DNA of 64,000 nucleotides from Ectopseudomonas chengduensis (lineage in GTDB: Bacteria > Pseudomonadota > Gammaproteobacteria > Pseudomonadales > Pseudomonadaceae), in assembly GCF_900102635.1 (NCBI RefSeq), contig NZ_FMZQ01000016.1, positions 62,001-126,000 on the forward strand, written 5' to 3'. Of the stretch, positions 15,421 through 23,685 are shown piece after piece. The notes under the pieces were generated by a model. It saw only the letters and a list, made by a program, of their open reading frames with translations, searched no databases and was not told where the DNA came from. A program made the position numbers and the translations under genes. The stretch's first letter is position 1. Every line of letters starts with the position of its first letter.

Positions 15421-15972
15421 TCAGGTATGCACGCACCAGTTGACTGCCTCGGCCGGCATGCCGAGGCAGTCTTCACGGTGAATCACACCGGTTGCCAGTG
15501 CCTCGGAGACGTTGAGAATGCGCGGTGCGGACATCAGGCATTCGAGTACGTTGAGGGGCGCTTCGGCGCCAGCGGTGCACTCGGCGACGATGCTGGCGTA
15601 AAGCTGCAGATCGTAGTCCAGGCTCATGGCGTATTCGGACATGCGCGCGTGGTCCACGGCGCCGTTGACCGTCCAGTGAAAGGGATGAAACAGGAACTTG
15701 CTATGCGGGCAGGCCGTGCGTGTTTCGCCGGCAAGAAAGATGATGTTGCCCATGGATTCGACGGTGCCGAGGTTGTGCGTCTTCACGGGCACCGGGAGCG
15801 AGATGAGGAAGTTGTAGAGGGAGAAGCCGTAGCTGCACTCCCCACCCATGGTGGCGATCTTCAGCACCAGCTCATCGGCGCCCTGATGGATGGCCTGGCT
15901 GCATTTGTCGATCAACTGACCGCAGGTGTAGGAGTTGATCGGTGCGGTGAAATGCACGACGTGGGTTCTCAT
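15421..15972 (-). CDS. ClpP-like serine protease, atypical
   Basis: 183 aa from the ATG at 15972, with GAGGAGACC before it; an upstream in-frame start has no such site. The fold follows ClpP: the nucleophile elbow VESMGN gives Ser73 and FLFHPFHW gives His96. In the segment where ClpP has its catalytic aspartate (RDRFLSAPEA-like), this protein reads MSAPRILNVSEA, and the aspartate appears replaced. It has no propeptide and no linked clpX or clpA. It may cleave peptides with an altered triad, act with a housekeeping Clp ATPase, or be catalytically weak. Confidence 0.82.
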   Translation of the reverse strand: MRTHVVHFTAPINSYTCGQLIDKCSQAIHQGADELVLKIATMGGECSYGFSLYNFLISLPVPVKTHNLGTVESMGNIIFLAGETRTACPHSKFLFHPFHWTVNGAVDHARMSEYAMSLDYDLQLYASIVAECTAGAEAPLNVLECLMSAPRILNVSEALATGVIHREDCLGMPAEAVNWCVHT

Positions 15973-16100
15973 GACGGTCTCCTCTGCAATGAAATGCCTT
16001 TGCGCGGCCTTCTTTTGCAGTGAGTGAAAACGCACGGGAGGGTTTCAATTTTCTGCGCCTCGATGGCCGTGCGGATCATCACAAGCCCGGCAAAAAGCTT

Positions 16101-16128
16101 GAACGCAAACCAGCCAGTGGAACTCTGT
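16101..16128 (+). promoter_or_regulatory. ECF-type promoter candidate upstream of a putative small RNA
   Basis: GAACGC (16101-16106), 17 bp, then TCTGT (16124-16128) on the + strand. No gene starts within the next 250 bp, but a + strand terminator follows at 16217-16262. Chance occurrence cannot be excluded. Confidence 0.3.
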
Positions 16129-16134
16129 TTATTT

Positions 16135-16262
16135 CAGGGGAGCTTTGTCAGGGGCCGTTTCGTGACCTGGCAGGCGCAATTGCGCCAAATCGAACGAGCA
16201 TCTTGCTTCCCCAGGGCCGCCGCACCGTCTCCTCCTTCTCCTTGCGGCGGTTCCTTCTTTTC
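16135..16262 (+). ncRNA. Candidate small RNA with a pyrimidine-rich loop, ends inferred
   Basis: This lies in the 418-bp gap between the ClpP-like gene and the CopD-like gene, where no credible protein gene is present. The 3' end is a + strand intrinsic terminator whose 18-base loop reads CCGTCTCCTCCTTCTCCT, which is complementary to Shine-Dalgarno-like purine runs. The 5' end is only inferred from the candidate promoter at 16101-16128. Such exposed C/U-rich loops are typical of RNAs that bind ribosome-binding sites. Existence and boundaries need an expression test. Confidence 0.35.
16217..16262 (+). terminator. Rho-independent terminator with anti-Shine-Dalgarno-like loop
   Basis: CCGCCGCA (16217-16224) pairs perfectly with TGCGGCGG (16243-16250), followed by the T-rich tail TTCCTTCTTTTC. 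The T-rich side shows that it works on the + strand. No + strand gene ends before it. Confidence 0.55.
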
Positions 16263-16300
16263 TGACTGGAGAGGATCCTGGCCCGCTCTGGAGAGTGGCC

Positions 16301-16327
16301 GAACTCAGACACCATCAGGCAGTCACA
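16301..16327 (+). promoter_or_regulatory. Possible ECF-type promoter upstream of the CopD-like gene
   Basis: GAACTC (16301-16306), 16 bp, then TCACA (16323-16327), 63 bp before the CopD-like ATG. The spacer is one base shorter than in the core set. A 7-bp hairpin (CGTGGCC/GGCCACG, 16332-16356) follows in the leader. Confidence 0.3.
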
Positions 16328-16390
16328 ACGTCGTGGCCTGCCCCACCAGGGCCACGTGCTCGCAACGAACGGACGCATGGGAGAGCATCG

Positions 16391-16804
16391 ATGCCACTGC
16401 TCAAACTGCTGCATTTCATGGCGCTGATCTGCTGGTGTGGCGTGCTGCTGTACCTGCCCGCGATGATCGCTGCCGGCACGCGCGCCAGCGACGAGATGTT
16501 CTATCGCGACCATGCCCACCTCACCCGCACCGTCTTCAACATGATCGCCACGCCAGCCGCTCTGCTGGCCATTGGTTCGGGCACCGCGCTGTTTTTACGT
16601 GAGTCGATTTTCGACCCATGGTTGATCGTCAAGCTCACCACGGTCGCGGGGATGGTGCTCTGTCACGCCCTGTGCGGCGTGCTGATCCTGCGTATCGAAC
16701 GTGCCGCCGAACCTGCGCTGCGCCGCGACTGCCTGTTGATCGCTTTGCTGCTGAGCGCCCTGATCGGCGCCACGCTCTGGCTGGTGCTGGCCAAACCCTT
16801 CTGA
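16391..16804 (+). CDS. CopD/HemJ-like integral membrane protein
   Basis: 137 aa from the ATG at 16391, which has GGAGAGC upstream; the frame is open further upstream without a start signal. Four hydrophobic segments lie at about residues 3-25, 50-70, 78-100 and 112-134. The first (LLKLLHFMALICWCGVLLYLP) carries the conserved histidine of the CopD/HemJ superfamily. HemJ oxidises protoporphyrinogen; CopD-like proteins handle copper. Its place before cytochrome oxidase genes suggests a role in haem or copper supply for that enzyme. Confidence 0.75.
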   Translation: MPLLKLLHFMALICWCGVLLYLPAMIAAGTRASDEMFYRDHAHLTRTVFNMIATPAALLAIGSGTALFLRESIFDPWLIVKLTTVAGMVLCHALCGVLILRIERAAEPALRRDCLLIALLLSALIGATLWLVLAKPF

Positions 16805-16883
16805 TCATGGAGTATTCGAGAATATGCCCGGCCTGCCCCGCTCTCTCTACCGTCCAGTAGCTGGCAAGCCGGAGCCGATTGGT

Positions 16884-17342
16884 TCAGCGTGTATCGACAC
16901 CCACGCCGTGCTCGTACACCAGGCGCCCGCCCAGATAAGCAGCCAGGCCAATCAGCGCTGCGGTCAGCAGCGACAGGTACAGGCCCCAGCGCTCCATGCC
17001 CTGCTCCGGCCCCGCGTAGCGCAGCAGCCAGTTCAGCGATGCCAACGACAGCATCATCACCGCGATGATGGCGTGGCACCAGGCGGTGATCTTGCGCCGG
17101 ATGCTGCCAACCGTAAGCAGATCGACCAGCCCCGCCATGCTCGCCACCCAGCCACCGAAGGCGCCGACGCCCGCCAGCCAGAGACTGGCACGTGCCCAGA
17201 ACGGATCGGCCAGCAGCAGATAGGCGATATCGGTCGCCACCAGGCCCAGCAGCGCGGCTACCGGAAAGTGGATCATCATCGGGTGCAGCGGATGCCCGGC
17301 GATGGCGGCGCGACTGACGATAACTTCCTTTATTTCGGCCAT
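16884..17342 (-). CDS. DUF2231 four-helix membrane protein
   Basis: 152 aa from the ATG at 17342, with GGGAGG before it. The N-terminal motif GHPLHPMMIHFPVA and four transmembrane helices define DUF2231, a family often found beside cytochromes and oxidase genes and possibly haem-binding through the histidines. It is encoded on the opposite strand inside the oxidase cluster, and its ATG is only 18 bp from the coxB start on the other strand. Transcription from the CopD-like gene into coxB would therefore run antisense through it. Confidence 0.85.
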   Translation of the reverse strand: MAEIKEVIVSRAAIAGHPLHPMMIHFPVAALLGLVATDIAYLLLADPFWARASLWLAGVGAFGGWVASMAGLVDLLTVGSIRRKITAWCHAIIAVMMLSLASLNWLLRYAGPEQGMERWGLYLSLLTAALIGLAAYLGGRLVYEHGVGVDTR

Positions 17343-17360
17343 CCCGGCCTCCCTGTACAG

Positions 17361-18380
17361 GTGAATGATGAGGTGAAACGGGCGCGTCATTGGCTGACGC
17401 CCTGTTTCAAGTTGACCACGCTGACGCTGGCAGTTCCGTTTCTCGTTGCCTGCGAGGGGCCGCAATCTGCGCTCGATCCGGCCGGACCGATGGCGCGCGA
17501 GGTGGCAATGCTGTGGTGGGCAATGTGCGCCTTCGCCACCCTGGTGCTGATCGTGGTGATGGCCCTGTGGGTGCACGCCATGCGCCGCAACAGCCCACAG
17601 ATGGACGCCGCACGGGCACGCCAGCTGACGCTGCGCTGGCTGGTCGGTGGCGGGCTGTTGTTGCCGACCTTGAGCGTGCTGCTCCTGTTGCTGTTCGGCA
17701 TACCCATCGGCCATCGCATGCTGCCCTTGCCGCTGGCGGGCGAGCAGCCCATGCGTATCGAGGTGGTCGGCCATCAATGGTGGTGGGAGGTGCGCTACCC
17801 GGACAGCGGCGTGGTTACCGCCAATCAGCTGCACCTGCCGGTCGGCAGGCCGGTGGACCTCGACGTCACCAGCGCCGATGTCATTCATTCCTTCTGGGTG
17901 CCGCGCCTGGGTGGCAAGATCGACATGATCCCCGGCCGGGACAATCGTATCCGCCTGCAGGCTGATCAGGCCGGCACCTTTCGTGGCCAGTGCTCGGAGT
18001 TCTGCGGCACACAGCACACGCACATGATTCTCGATGTGCAGGCTCACGACGAAGAAGACTTCGCCAACTGGCTGCAGGCGCGCCGCGAACAACAGGTCAG
18101 CGCCCTGCCCGGCCCGGCTGGTGAGGTGTTCGCCGCGCGTTGCGGTCAGTGTCATCGCGTGGCGGGCGTGAGCGAAGGCAATCGCGCGCCGGATCTCAGC
18201 GATGTCGGTGCGCGATCGATGCTCGGCGCCGGTGTGCTGAGCAATGAACCAGGCGCACTGTTGCGCTGGCTGCACGAGCACCAGCGGCTCAAACCCGGCA
18301 ACGCCATGCCACTGCATGACGATCTCGACCCCGACCACCTCAGCACCATCGCCGACTGGCTGGAGACTCTGCGCCCGTGA
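17361..18380 (+). CDS. coxB: Cytochrome c oxidase subunit II with fused cytochrome c domain (caa3 type)
   Basis: 339 aa if the GTG at 17361 is used; the GTG at 17373 is equally possible, so the start is uncertain by four codons. A lipoprotein signal ends at the lipobox LVAC. Two membrane helices follow. The CuA domain has GHQWWWEVRYP and the copper ligands in CSEFCGTQHTHM. After it comes a class I cytochrome c domain with CGQCH for haem attachment and Met in GNAMP as sixth ligand. The subunit accepts electrons from cytochrome c and passes them to subunit I. Its TGA overlaps the next start. Confidence 0.92.
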   Translation: MNDEVKRARHWLTPCFKLTTLTLAVPFLVACEGPQSALDPAGPMAREVAMLWWAMCAFATLVLIVVMALWVHAMRRNSPQMDAARARQLTLRWLVGGGLLLPTLSVLLLLLFGIPIGHRMLPLPLAGEQPMRIEVVGHQWWWEVRYPDSGVVTANQLHLPVGRPVDLDVTSADVIHSFWVPRLGGKIDMIPGRDNRIRLQADQAGTFRGQCSEFCGTQHTHMILDVQAHDEEDFANWLQARREQQVSALPGPAGEVFAARCGQCHRVAGVSEGNRAPDLSDVGARSMLGAGVLSNEPGALLRWLHEHQRLKPGNAMPLHDDLDPDHLSTIADWLETLRP

Positions 18381-20908
18381 CTACGCCAAGCAACGAACAG
18401 GTTGCCGCCCAGGAACAACTGCACGATCAGTTCAATGACGTATGGGGCAACCCGCGCGGCTGGAAGTCGCTAACCATCGTCAATCACACCACCGTCGGTA
18501 TTCGTTTCATGCTCACCGGGCTCGGGTTCTTCCTGTTCGGTGGTTTGCTGGCGATGCTGGTGCGCACGCAGTTGGCCATACCGGGCTACGACTTTCTCGA
18601 GCCGGACGTCTACAACCAGGTCTTCACCATGCATGGCACGGTGATGATGTTCCTGTTCGCCGTGCCGATGATGGAAGGCCTGGCGGTCTACCTGATTCCG
18701 AAGATGCTTGGCGCGCGTGACCTGGTGTTCCCGCGGCTGTCGGCACTGGGTTACTGGTGCTACCTGTTCGGCGGGCTGATTCTCTGTGCCAGTCTGCTGC
18801 TGGGCATCGCGCCTAAGGCCGGCTGGTTCATGTACACGCCGCTGTCCAGCGCAGTGCATACGCCCGGGCCGAACTCGGATTTCTGGCTGATCGGCATCAC
18901 CTTCGTGGAAATCTCGGCGGTGTCGGCCGGTGTCGAGCTGGTGGTGTCGATCCTGCGCACCCGCGCCGAAGGCATGTCGCTGAACAAGATGCCGATCTAT
19001 GCCTGGTACATCCTGGTGATGGCCATGATGATCGTGGTCGGTTTCCCGCCGCTGATCCTCGGCAGCATCCTGCTGGAGCTGGAGCGCGCGGTTGGCCTGC
19101 CGTTCTTCGAAGTGGCGCGTGGCGGTGACCCGATTCTATGGCAGCACCTGTTCTGGCTGTTCGGCCATCCCGAGGTGTACATCATCTTCCTGCCGGCGGC
19201 CGGCATCGTCTCGACCCTGCTGCCGGTGTTCTGCCAACGGCCGCTGGTGGGCTACCGCTGGGTGGTGCTGGCGATCCTCACCACCGGCTTCATCAGCTTC
19301 GGCCTGTGGGTGCACCACATGTTCACCGTGGGCATCCCGCAACTGGCGCAGGCGTTCTTCTCCGCGGCGAGCATGCTGGTGGCGATCCCGACCGGCATCC
19401 AGGTGTTCGCCTGGATCGCCACACTGTGGGTCGGGAGGCCGCTGTATCACGTGCCGATGCTGTGGTTGGTGGGGTTTCTGGTGATCTTCGTCTGCGGCGG
19501 ACTGACCGGCGTGATGTTGGCACTGGTGCCCTTCGACTGGCAGGTGCACGACACCCACTTCGTGGTGGCGCACATGCACTACGTGCTGGTGGGCGGCATG
19601 TTCTTCCCGCTGCTGGCCGGCATCTACTACTGGCTGCCGCACTTTTCCGGACGCATGCCATCGGTACGCCTTGGCAAGTTGGGCTTCTGGCTGGTGTTCA
19701 TCGGCTTCAACCTGACCTTCCTGATCATGCACTGGACCGGCCTGATGGGCATGCCGCGGCGCATCTACACCTACCAATCCGGCCTGGGCTGGGACCTGCC
19801 CAACCTGATTTCGTCTATCGGCAGCTTCATCATGGCCATTGGCATCGCCACGGTGCTGCTGGATATCGTCCTGCACTTTCGTTTCGGCCAGAAGGCCACG
19901 AAGAATCCCTGGAACGCGGACACCCTGGAGTGGAGTACGCATCTGCCGCCCAGCCCCTACAACTTCGTCAGCCTGCCACCGGTGCGTACCCGTCACCCGA
20001 TGTGGGAGCTGCCCGACCTGGAGGAGCGCATCGACCGTGGAGAGTTCGCCCTGACCGTGATCGACCATGGCCGGCGAGAAACCTGGGGTATCGAGCCGCT
20101 GACCGGCAAAGTACGCGAGATCATCCATCTGCCGGGCAATAGCTGGTGGCCTTTCATCGCCTCGCTGTTCATCGCTTTCACCTGCCTGGGGCTGCTGAGC
20201 AAGTTCTACTGGGTCGCGCTGGTGGCCAACATCGTCGCCGTGCTGGTGCTGCTGCGCTGGAGCTGGGAGAACGGCGCGCACCCGCTGGCGGCGCCGGATG
20301 CGCGAGTGCAGCCTGGCGAGCCGCCACTGCACTCGCGCACCTGTGATGGCCCTGGCTTGTGGGGCATGGGCGTGACGCTGCTGGCCAACGGTGCCCTGTA
20401 CCTGTCGCTGCTGTTCGGCTGGTTCTACCTATGGACGGTATCGCCGAACTGGCTGGTGCCGGACGATGCGGTAATCGATCAGCGCTTGCTGCTGGCCAGC
20501 GCCGTGTTGCTGAGCATTGCCGTGTTGTGGCAACGACCGGTATTGCGCCGTCTGCGTCAGGGTCAGGGTGAACCCGCTGCGTTGATCACCTGCTTTGTCG
20601 GGACGGCGCTGCTGGGCGCGTTGCACGCCGGGCTGCTGCTCTGGACGCTGCTGGCGGGAGACCTGGCGCCGCGCGCCACCGCGCATGATGCGGTAATCGT
20701 GGTGATGCTCGTCTACAGCCTCGCGCACGGGACGCTGGCGACCATTCTCAGCGCGTTGCAGGCCCTGCGTGTGCATTACGGCTATGTATGCAAGCGCACG
20801 CCCTACGAGCCCTTGGTGGTCGAGCAATTCTGGCAATACAGCCTGGCCGTGATGTGGATCACCTACTGCAGCGTGGTGCTGTTCCCGCCCACCTTCGGAG
20901 GTGTGTGA
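18377..20908 (+). CDS. coxA: Cytochrome c oxidase subunit I fused to a subunit III domain
   Basis: 843 aa with a GTG start overlapping the coxB stop (GTGA). The first 560 residues or so are the 12-helix subunit I: MHGTVMMF (low-spin haem ligand), GHPEVY (CuB histidine and cross-linked tyrosine), VHHMF (CuB histidine pair) and HDTHFVVAHMHY (haem ligands). The last 260 residues have subunit III-type helices, so coxA and coxC are fused, as in several caa3 oxidases. It reduces O2 to water and pumps protons in the inner membrane. No separate coxC occurs nearby. Confidence 0.93.
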   Translation: MTTPSNEQVAAQEQLHDQFNDVWGNPRGWKSLTIVNHTTVGIRFMLTGLGFFLFGGLLAMLVRTQLAIPGYDFLEPDVYNQVFTMHGTVMMFLFAVPMMEGLAVYLIPKMLGARDLVFPRLSALGYWCYLFGGLILCASLLLGIAPKAGWFMYTPLSSAVHTPGPNSDFWLIGITFVEISAVSAGVELVVSILRTRAEGMSLNKMPIYAWYILVMAMMIVVGFPPLILGSILLELERAVGLPFFEVARGGDPILWQHLFWLFGHPEVYIIFLPAAGIVSTLLPVFCQRPLVGYRWVVLAILTTGFISFGLWVHHMFTVGIPQLAQAFFSAASMLVAIPTGIQVFAWIATLWVGRPLYHVPMLWLVGFLVIFVCGGLTGVMLALVPFDWQVHDTHFVVAHMHYVLVGGMFFPLLAGIYYWLPHFSGRMPSVRLGKLGFWLVFIGFNLTFLIMHWTGLMGMPRRIYTYQSGLGWDLPNLISSIGSFIMAIGIATVLLDIVLHFRFGQKATKNPWNADTLEWSTHLPPSPYNFVSLPPVRTRHPMWELPDLEERIDRGEFALTVIDHGRRETWGIEPLTGKVREIIHLPGNSWWPFIASLFIAFTCLGLLSKFYWVALVANIVAVLVLLRWSWENGAHPLAAPDARVQPGEPPLHSRTCDGPGLWGMGVTLLANGALYLSLLFGWFYLWTVSPNWLVPDDAVIDQRLLLASAVLLSIAVLWQRPVLRRLRQGQGEPAALITCFVGTALLGALHAGLLLWTLLAGDLAPRATAHDAVIVVMLVYSLAHGTLATILSALQALRVHYGYVCKRTPYEPLVVEQFWQYSLAVMWITYCSVVLFPPTFGGV

Positions 20909-21261
20909 TGCAGCCGTTACGCTCCCCCTACAATCCGATCCACATCCCTCTCGGGCTGGTGCTCTGGAGTATCTGGTTCGTCGTGCTGTACGGCGGATTG
21001 TCGGTTGGTTGCGCACTGGCGCCGCCTGATCCCGCACAGGGGCAATGGACCTGGCTGAACGGTCTGCTCGCTCTGCTGAGTCTGTTCACCATGGCGGCCC
21101 TGCTGGGTTTGGCCTGGCGGTTTCAGCGCGCCGCCAGGGACGAGCGTGAAGGCCCGCCTGCGCGCTTCGTGGCTCGCCTCGCTGCGGGCGTGAACCTGAT
21201 CGGCGCCATCGCCACCGTTTTCGTCGCGCTGCCAACGCTGAGCCTGCCGCCATGCCTATGA
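20908..21261 (+). CDS. Small membrane protein of the cytochrome oxidase cluster
   Basis: 117 aa with three hydrophobic segments (about residues 15-40, 50-70 and 88-110). The ATG at 20908 overlaps the coxA stop (TGATG) and the 3' end overlaps ctaG by 10 bp, so it is part of the operon. It resembles the unnamed small proteins often found between coxA/coxC and ctaG; subunit IV or an assembly role is possible but not shown by any motif. Confidence 0.75.
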   Translation: MQPLRSPYNPIHIPLGLVLWSIWFVVLYGGLSVGCALAPPDPAQGQWTWLNGLLALLSLFTMAALLGLAWRFQRAARDEREGPPARFVARLAAGVNLIGAIATVFVALPTLSLPPCL

Positions 21262-22073
21262 TCGTCCTCGCCCTCCTCCTTCTGCCTGGCACGGCCGCCG
21301 CCCATGGCCTGCTCGATGGCCATCTGCATCTGAACGAGCGCGTACCGCTGCTGCTTAGCGCTCTGCTGCTCGGTGCGGCCTGGCTGCTGTACATCCTGGG
21401 TTGCCGCAAAGTGCGCCCGCACGGGCGCGAAGCGTTGTGGATGCATCTGGCCATGGTCCTCACCGTGCTCGCCGTATTCGGCCCCATCGATGACTGGGCG
21501 GAGACCAGCACCAGCCTGCACATGGTCCAGCACATGCTGTTCATGATCGTCATCGCACCACTCTGGGCGCTGGCTCGGCCGTTGCCGCAATGGCGAGCAG
21601 TGCTCGGTGGCTGGATGGCGCCGGTGTCCAACGCCATTCTGCGCAGCGGTCGTTATCCGGTGGCACTGGCCATGCTGCACGGCGCGATGATCTGGGTCTG
21701 GCACACCCCCAGCCTGTACATGCTGGCGCTGGACAACACCTGGTGGCACGCCATCGAACATGCCTGCTTCCTGTTCAGCGCCTGGCTGTTCTGGTGGTCC
21801 TGCCTGCGCGCCAATCCACGGCAGGTGCCACACGCACTGATGGCCATTCTCCTGACGCTGATGCACACCGGCCTGCTCGGCGCCCTGCTCACCTTCGGCA
21901 ACACGACCTTCTATGGCGAGTCCCGCGACCTGGCCGACCAGCAACTGGCTGGCTTGTTGATGTGGGTGCCAGGCAGCCTGGTCTACCTCTCTGCTGCCGG
22001 CTGGATCAGCTGGCGGTGGTTGACACAGATCTGGCGTCGGCAGGCACGAGAAGGTGCGGAGAACTCCCTGTAG
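21252..22073 (+). CDS. ctaG: Cytochrome c oxidase assembly factor CtaG (caa3 type)
   Basis: 273 aa. An N-terminal hydrophobic segment is followed by six or seven more membrane helices. The family pattern is visible in LHMVQHMLFMIVIAPLWALA, GAMIWVWHTPSLYMLAL and the many histidines within or near the membrane (HMVQHM, WHAIEHACFL). This CtaG family is needed for copper insertion or assembly of caa3 oxidases and is unrelated to the Cox11-type CtaG. It is last in the coxB-coxA-X-ctaG operon. Confidence 0.88.
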   Translation: MPMIVLALLLLPGTAAAHGLLDGHLHLNERVPLLLSALLLGAAWLLYILGCRKVRPHGREALWMHLAMVLTVLAVFGPIDDWAETSTSLHMVQHMLFMIVIAPLWALARPLPQWRAVLGGWMAPVSNAILRSGRYPVALAMLHGAMIWVWHTPSLYMLALDNTWWHAIEHACFLFSAWLFWWSCLRANPRQVPHALMAILLTLMHTGLLGALLTFGNTTFYGESRDLADQQLAGLLMWVPGSLVYLSAAGWISWRWLTQIWRRQAREGAENSL

Positions 22074-22116
22074 CGCAGATTTCAGGCGCGCCAACCTCTT
22101 GTACAACTTATATTCA

Positions 22117-22151
22117 GGTTTTCCGCTGATGGTCAGCGCTCCGCGGAAACC
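22117..22151 (+). terminator. Weak hairpin after ctaG, in a 344-bp gene-free stretch
   Basis: GGTTTTCCGC (22117-22126) pairs with GCGGAAACC (22143-22151) with one bulged base, and an inner CTGA/TCAG pair closes the loop. It lies 44 bp after ctaG. There is no T-run directly behind it, so termination is uncertain. I see nothing else recognisable between 22151 and the next gene at 22418. Confidence 0.35.
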
Positions 22152-22417
22152 ATGATGCAGATTTAGTTCAGAGTATTTTTTCTGTCGTTGCGAAGCAGTT
22201 GGCTTATTCCCGGCCGCAAGGTGCTGTGCTCAAACAATAAAGTCTTGAGTGCGGAAAGCGAGTCGCGAACATCTTCCTGCAATCAACTTTGCCCAGGTCA
22301 CTTTGTATAACTCCGGTAGATGATGTCACTTTGAATTTTCTTTTTACCAATCGTCCCAATCGTTGGTATGCATTGAATACATGGTTATGGTTGATGAGTG
22401 TTCACAAGGAGAGACTC

Positions 22418-22735
22418 ATGAAACATGACCTGGAAAATATCAGATCGGCGCTAGCCAACTACGAAGTTGATATGACGCCAAGACCGGACGGCAGCATTGT
22501 GCTTACCGTTGCTCATAACGAGCGACAGTTGGTGCGCGTCCTCGATGGAAGTTGCTCCACGCAAGAATTCATTCGTCTTATTCATTTCGATATGGCTCTG
22601 AACGAAGATGCCGAGTCAGTCAATGAGGCGGTCAAACACTGTAGCACCACCCAATTACCCACCTACTCGCGCGAGCCGCTTTTTCGCACGCGCTCCTCTC
22701 GCTTATGGGCCATGAGAAAGCTCGAAAAGAAATGA
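22418..22735 (+). CDS. Hypothetical 105-aa protein
   Basis: 105 aa from the ATG at 22418, with the strong AAGGAGAGACTC before it; the frame is open upstream but has no such signal. Family not recognised. The protein is soluble, with a short beta-rich centre (GSIVLTVAHNERQLVRVLDG) and a basic C-terminus (RTRSSRLWAMRKLEKK). It is followed after 12 bp by another hypothetical gene, so they probably share a transcript. Confidence 0.7.
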   Translation: MKHDLENIRSALANYEVDMTPRPDGSIVLTVAHNERQLVRVLDGSCSTQEFIRLIHFDMALNEDAESVNEAVKHCSTTQLPTYSREPLFRTRSSRLWAMRKLEKK

Positions 22736-22747
22736 GGAGATACGCAA

Positions 22748-23206
22748 GTGCCCAGACGCAACGATTCAAGGGGGGCTCGAAACAAGCCGGAAGATCTGTT
22801 GGGAAGAATCAGACGGCATATGCCCTATCGGCACCAGTTGATGTACGAGTGGCCCTACATGGCCGGCTCTACATGCCTGGTGGTGCTGCTGGTCTGGCAG
22901 CCTTTTCAACCGTCTGCGTTGGCGGTGATGCTGTCCCAGCCTCAACCGAAAGCCCAGACGATGCAGCGTTCTTTGCAGGAGATCGACTCGAACTGCTATC
23001 AGGTTCACAGCGAAGATCTGAACAACCCGCACTGCGAAGACTGCAGCAAAGACACTGCCGCTGCTGCGCGGCCTGACCCAGGGTTCGAATTCAGCCGCTC
23101 TATTCTGACCTGCACGGACATACACCGTGACTCGCTGCACGACAGCGACTCGGACAGACCTGACAACATGATGATCGAAGTGATCAAGTCCAATCACTCC
23201 TTCTAG
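22748..23206 (+). CDS. Hypothetical protein with one membrane segment
   Basis: 152 aa with a GTG start at 22748 placed 10 bp after GAGGAG. The N-terminus is basic, one hydrophobic segment lies at about residues 38-60 (AGSTCLVVLLVWQPF), and the rest is polar with a CxxC (HCEDC). It could be a single-pass inner-membrane protein with a periplasmic tail. Function not recognised. It follows the previous small gene by 12 bp. Confidence 0.6.
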   Translation: MPRRNDSRGARNKPEDLLGRIRRHMPYRHQLMYEWPYMAGSTCLVVLLVWQPFQPSALAVMLSQPQPKAQTMQRSLQEIDSNCYQVHSEDLNNPHCEDCSKDTAAAARPDPGFEFSRSILTCTDIHRDSLHDSDSDRPDNMMIEVIKSNHSF

Positions 23207-23337
23207 CCGCCCTTGAGGCCCTCGGCTGGTATTTCCGGCCTTTATCCTGCCTTCACTGTTTCCCGCATCCCGATTATCTGAGCGAATGATCGGGGTGGCT
23301 GTCGACATGCATGTACCTTATTGAAAGGAGGCATGTC

Positions 23338-23562
23338 ATGCCGGATTCAGTCATTTACTTTTCCATTACAATTGCCGCCTTCATCGTTCTGCTACACCTG
23401 TGGGCGGTTATCAGTGTATTTCGTAGCGACAAGCATGTCGGGACGAAAACCCTTTGGGCCTTGCTTATCTGGATATTCCCGATTATCGGGCTGGTTATCT
23501 GGGGTATTGCCGGCCCGCGTGGCCATGGTGATGGGCCAACTTCTCCTGAGCACAGCAAGTGA
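23338..23562 (+). CDS. PLDc_N-domain small membrane protein
   Basis: 74 aa from the ATG at 23338, with AAAGGAGG seven bases upstream. Two membrane helices (about residues 5-26 and 40-58) with the pattern KTLWALLIWIFPIIGLVIWGI match the PLDc_N (phospholipase D N-terminal-like) family of small inner-membrane proteins. Such proteins stand alone in many stress-induced loci and have no enzymatic part. A PLD-type enzyme, clsB, is encoded 17 kb away, but a link is speculative. Confidence 0.82.
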   Translation: MPDSVIYFSITIAAFIVLLHLWAVISVFRSDKHVGTKTLWALLIWIFPIIGLVIWGIAGPRGHGDGPTSPEHSK

Positions 23563-23685
23563 TCAATATGATCTTTTTTAATGCCTATAAGAAGTTACTC
23601 GGCGTGCGAGTGCCGGCAAAGTAAAACCACCATTTGTTGGCGCTCATTATTATTTTATACAGTACTTATACAACGAGGCATCAAC

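Noticed and set aside
16024..16602. A 192-codon + strand frame before the CopD-like gene
   Set aside because: No start signal, low-complexity translation, and it overlaps the well-supported CopD-like gene in another frame.
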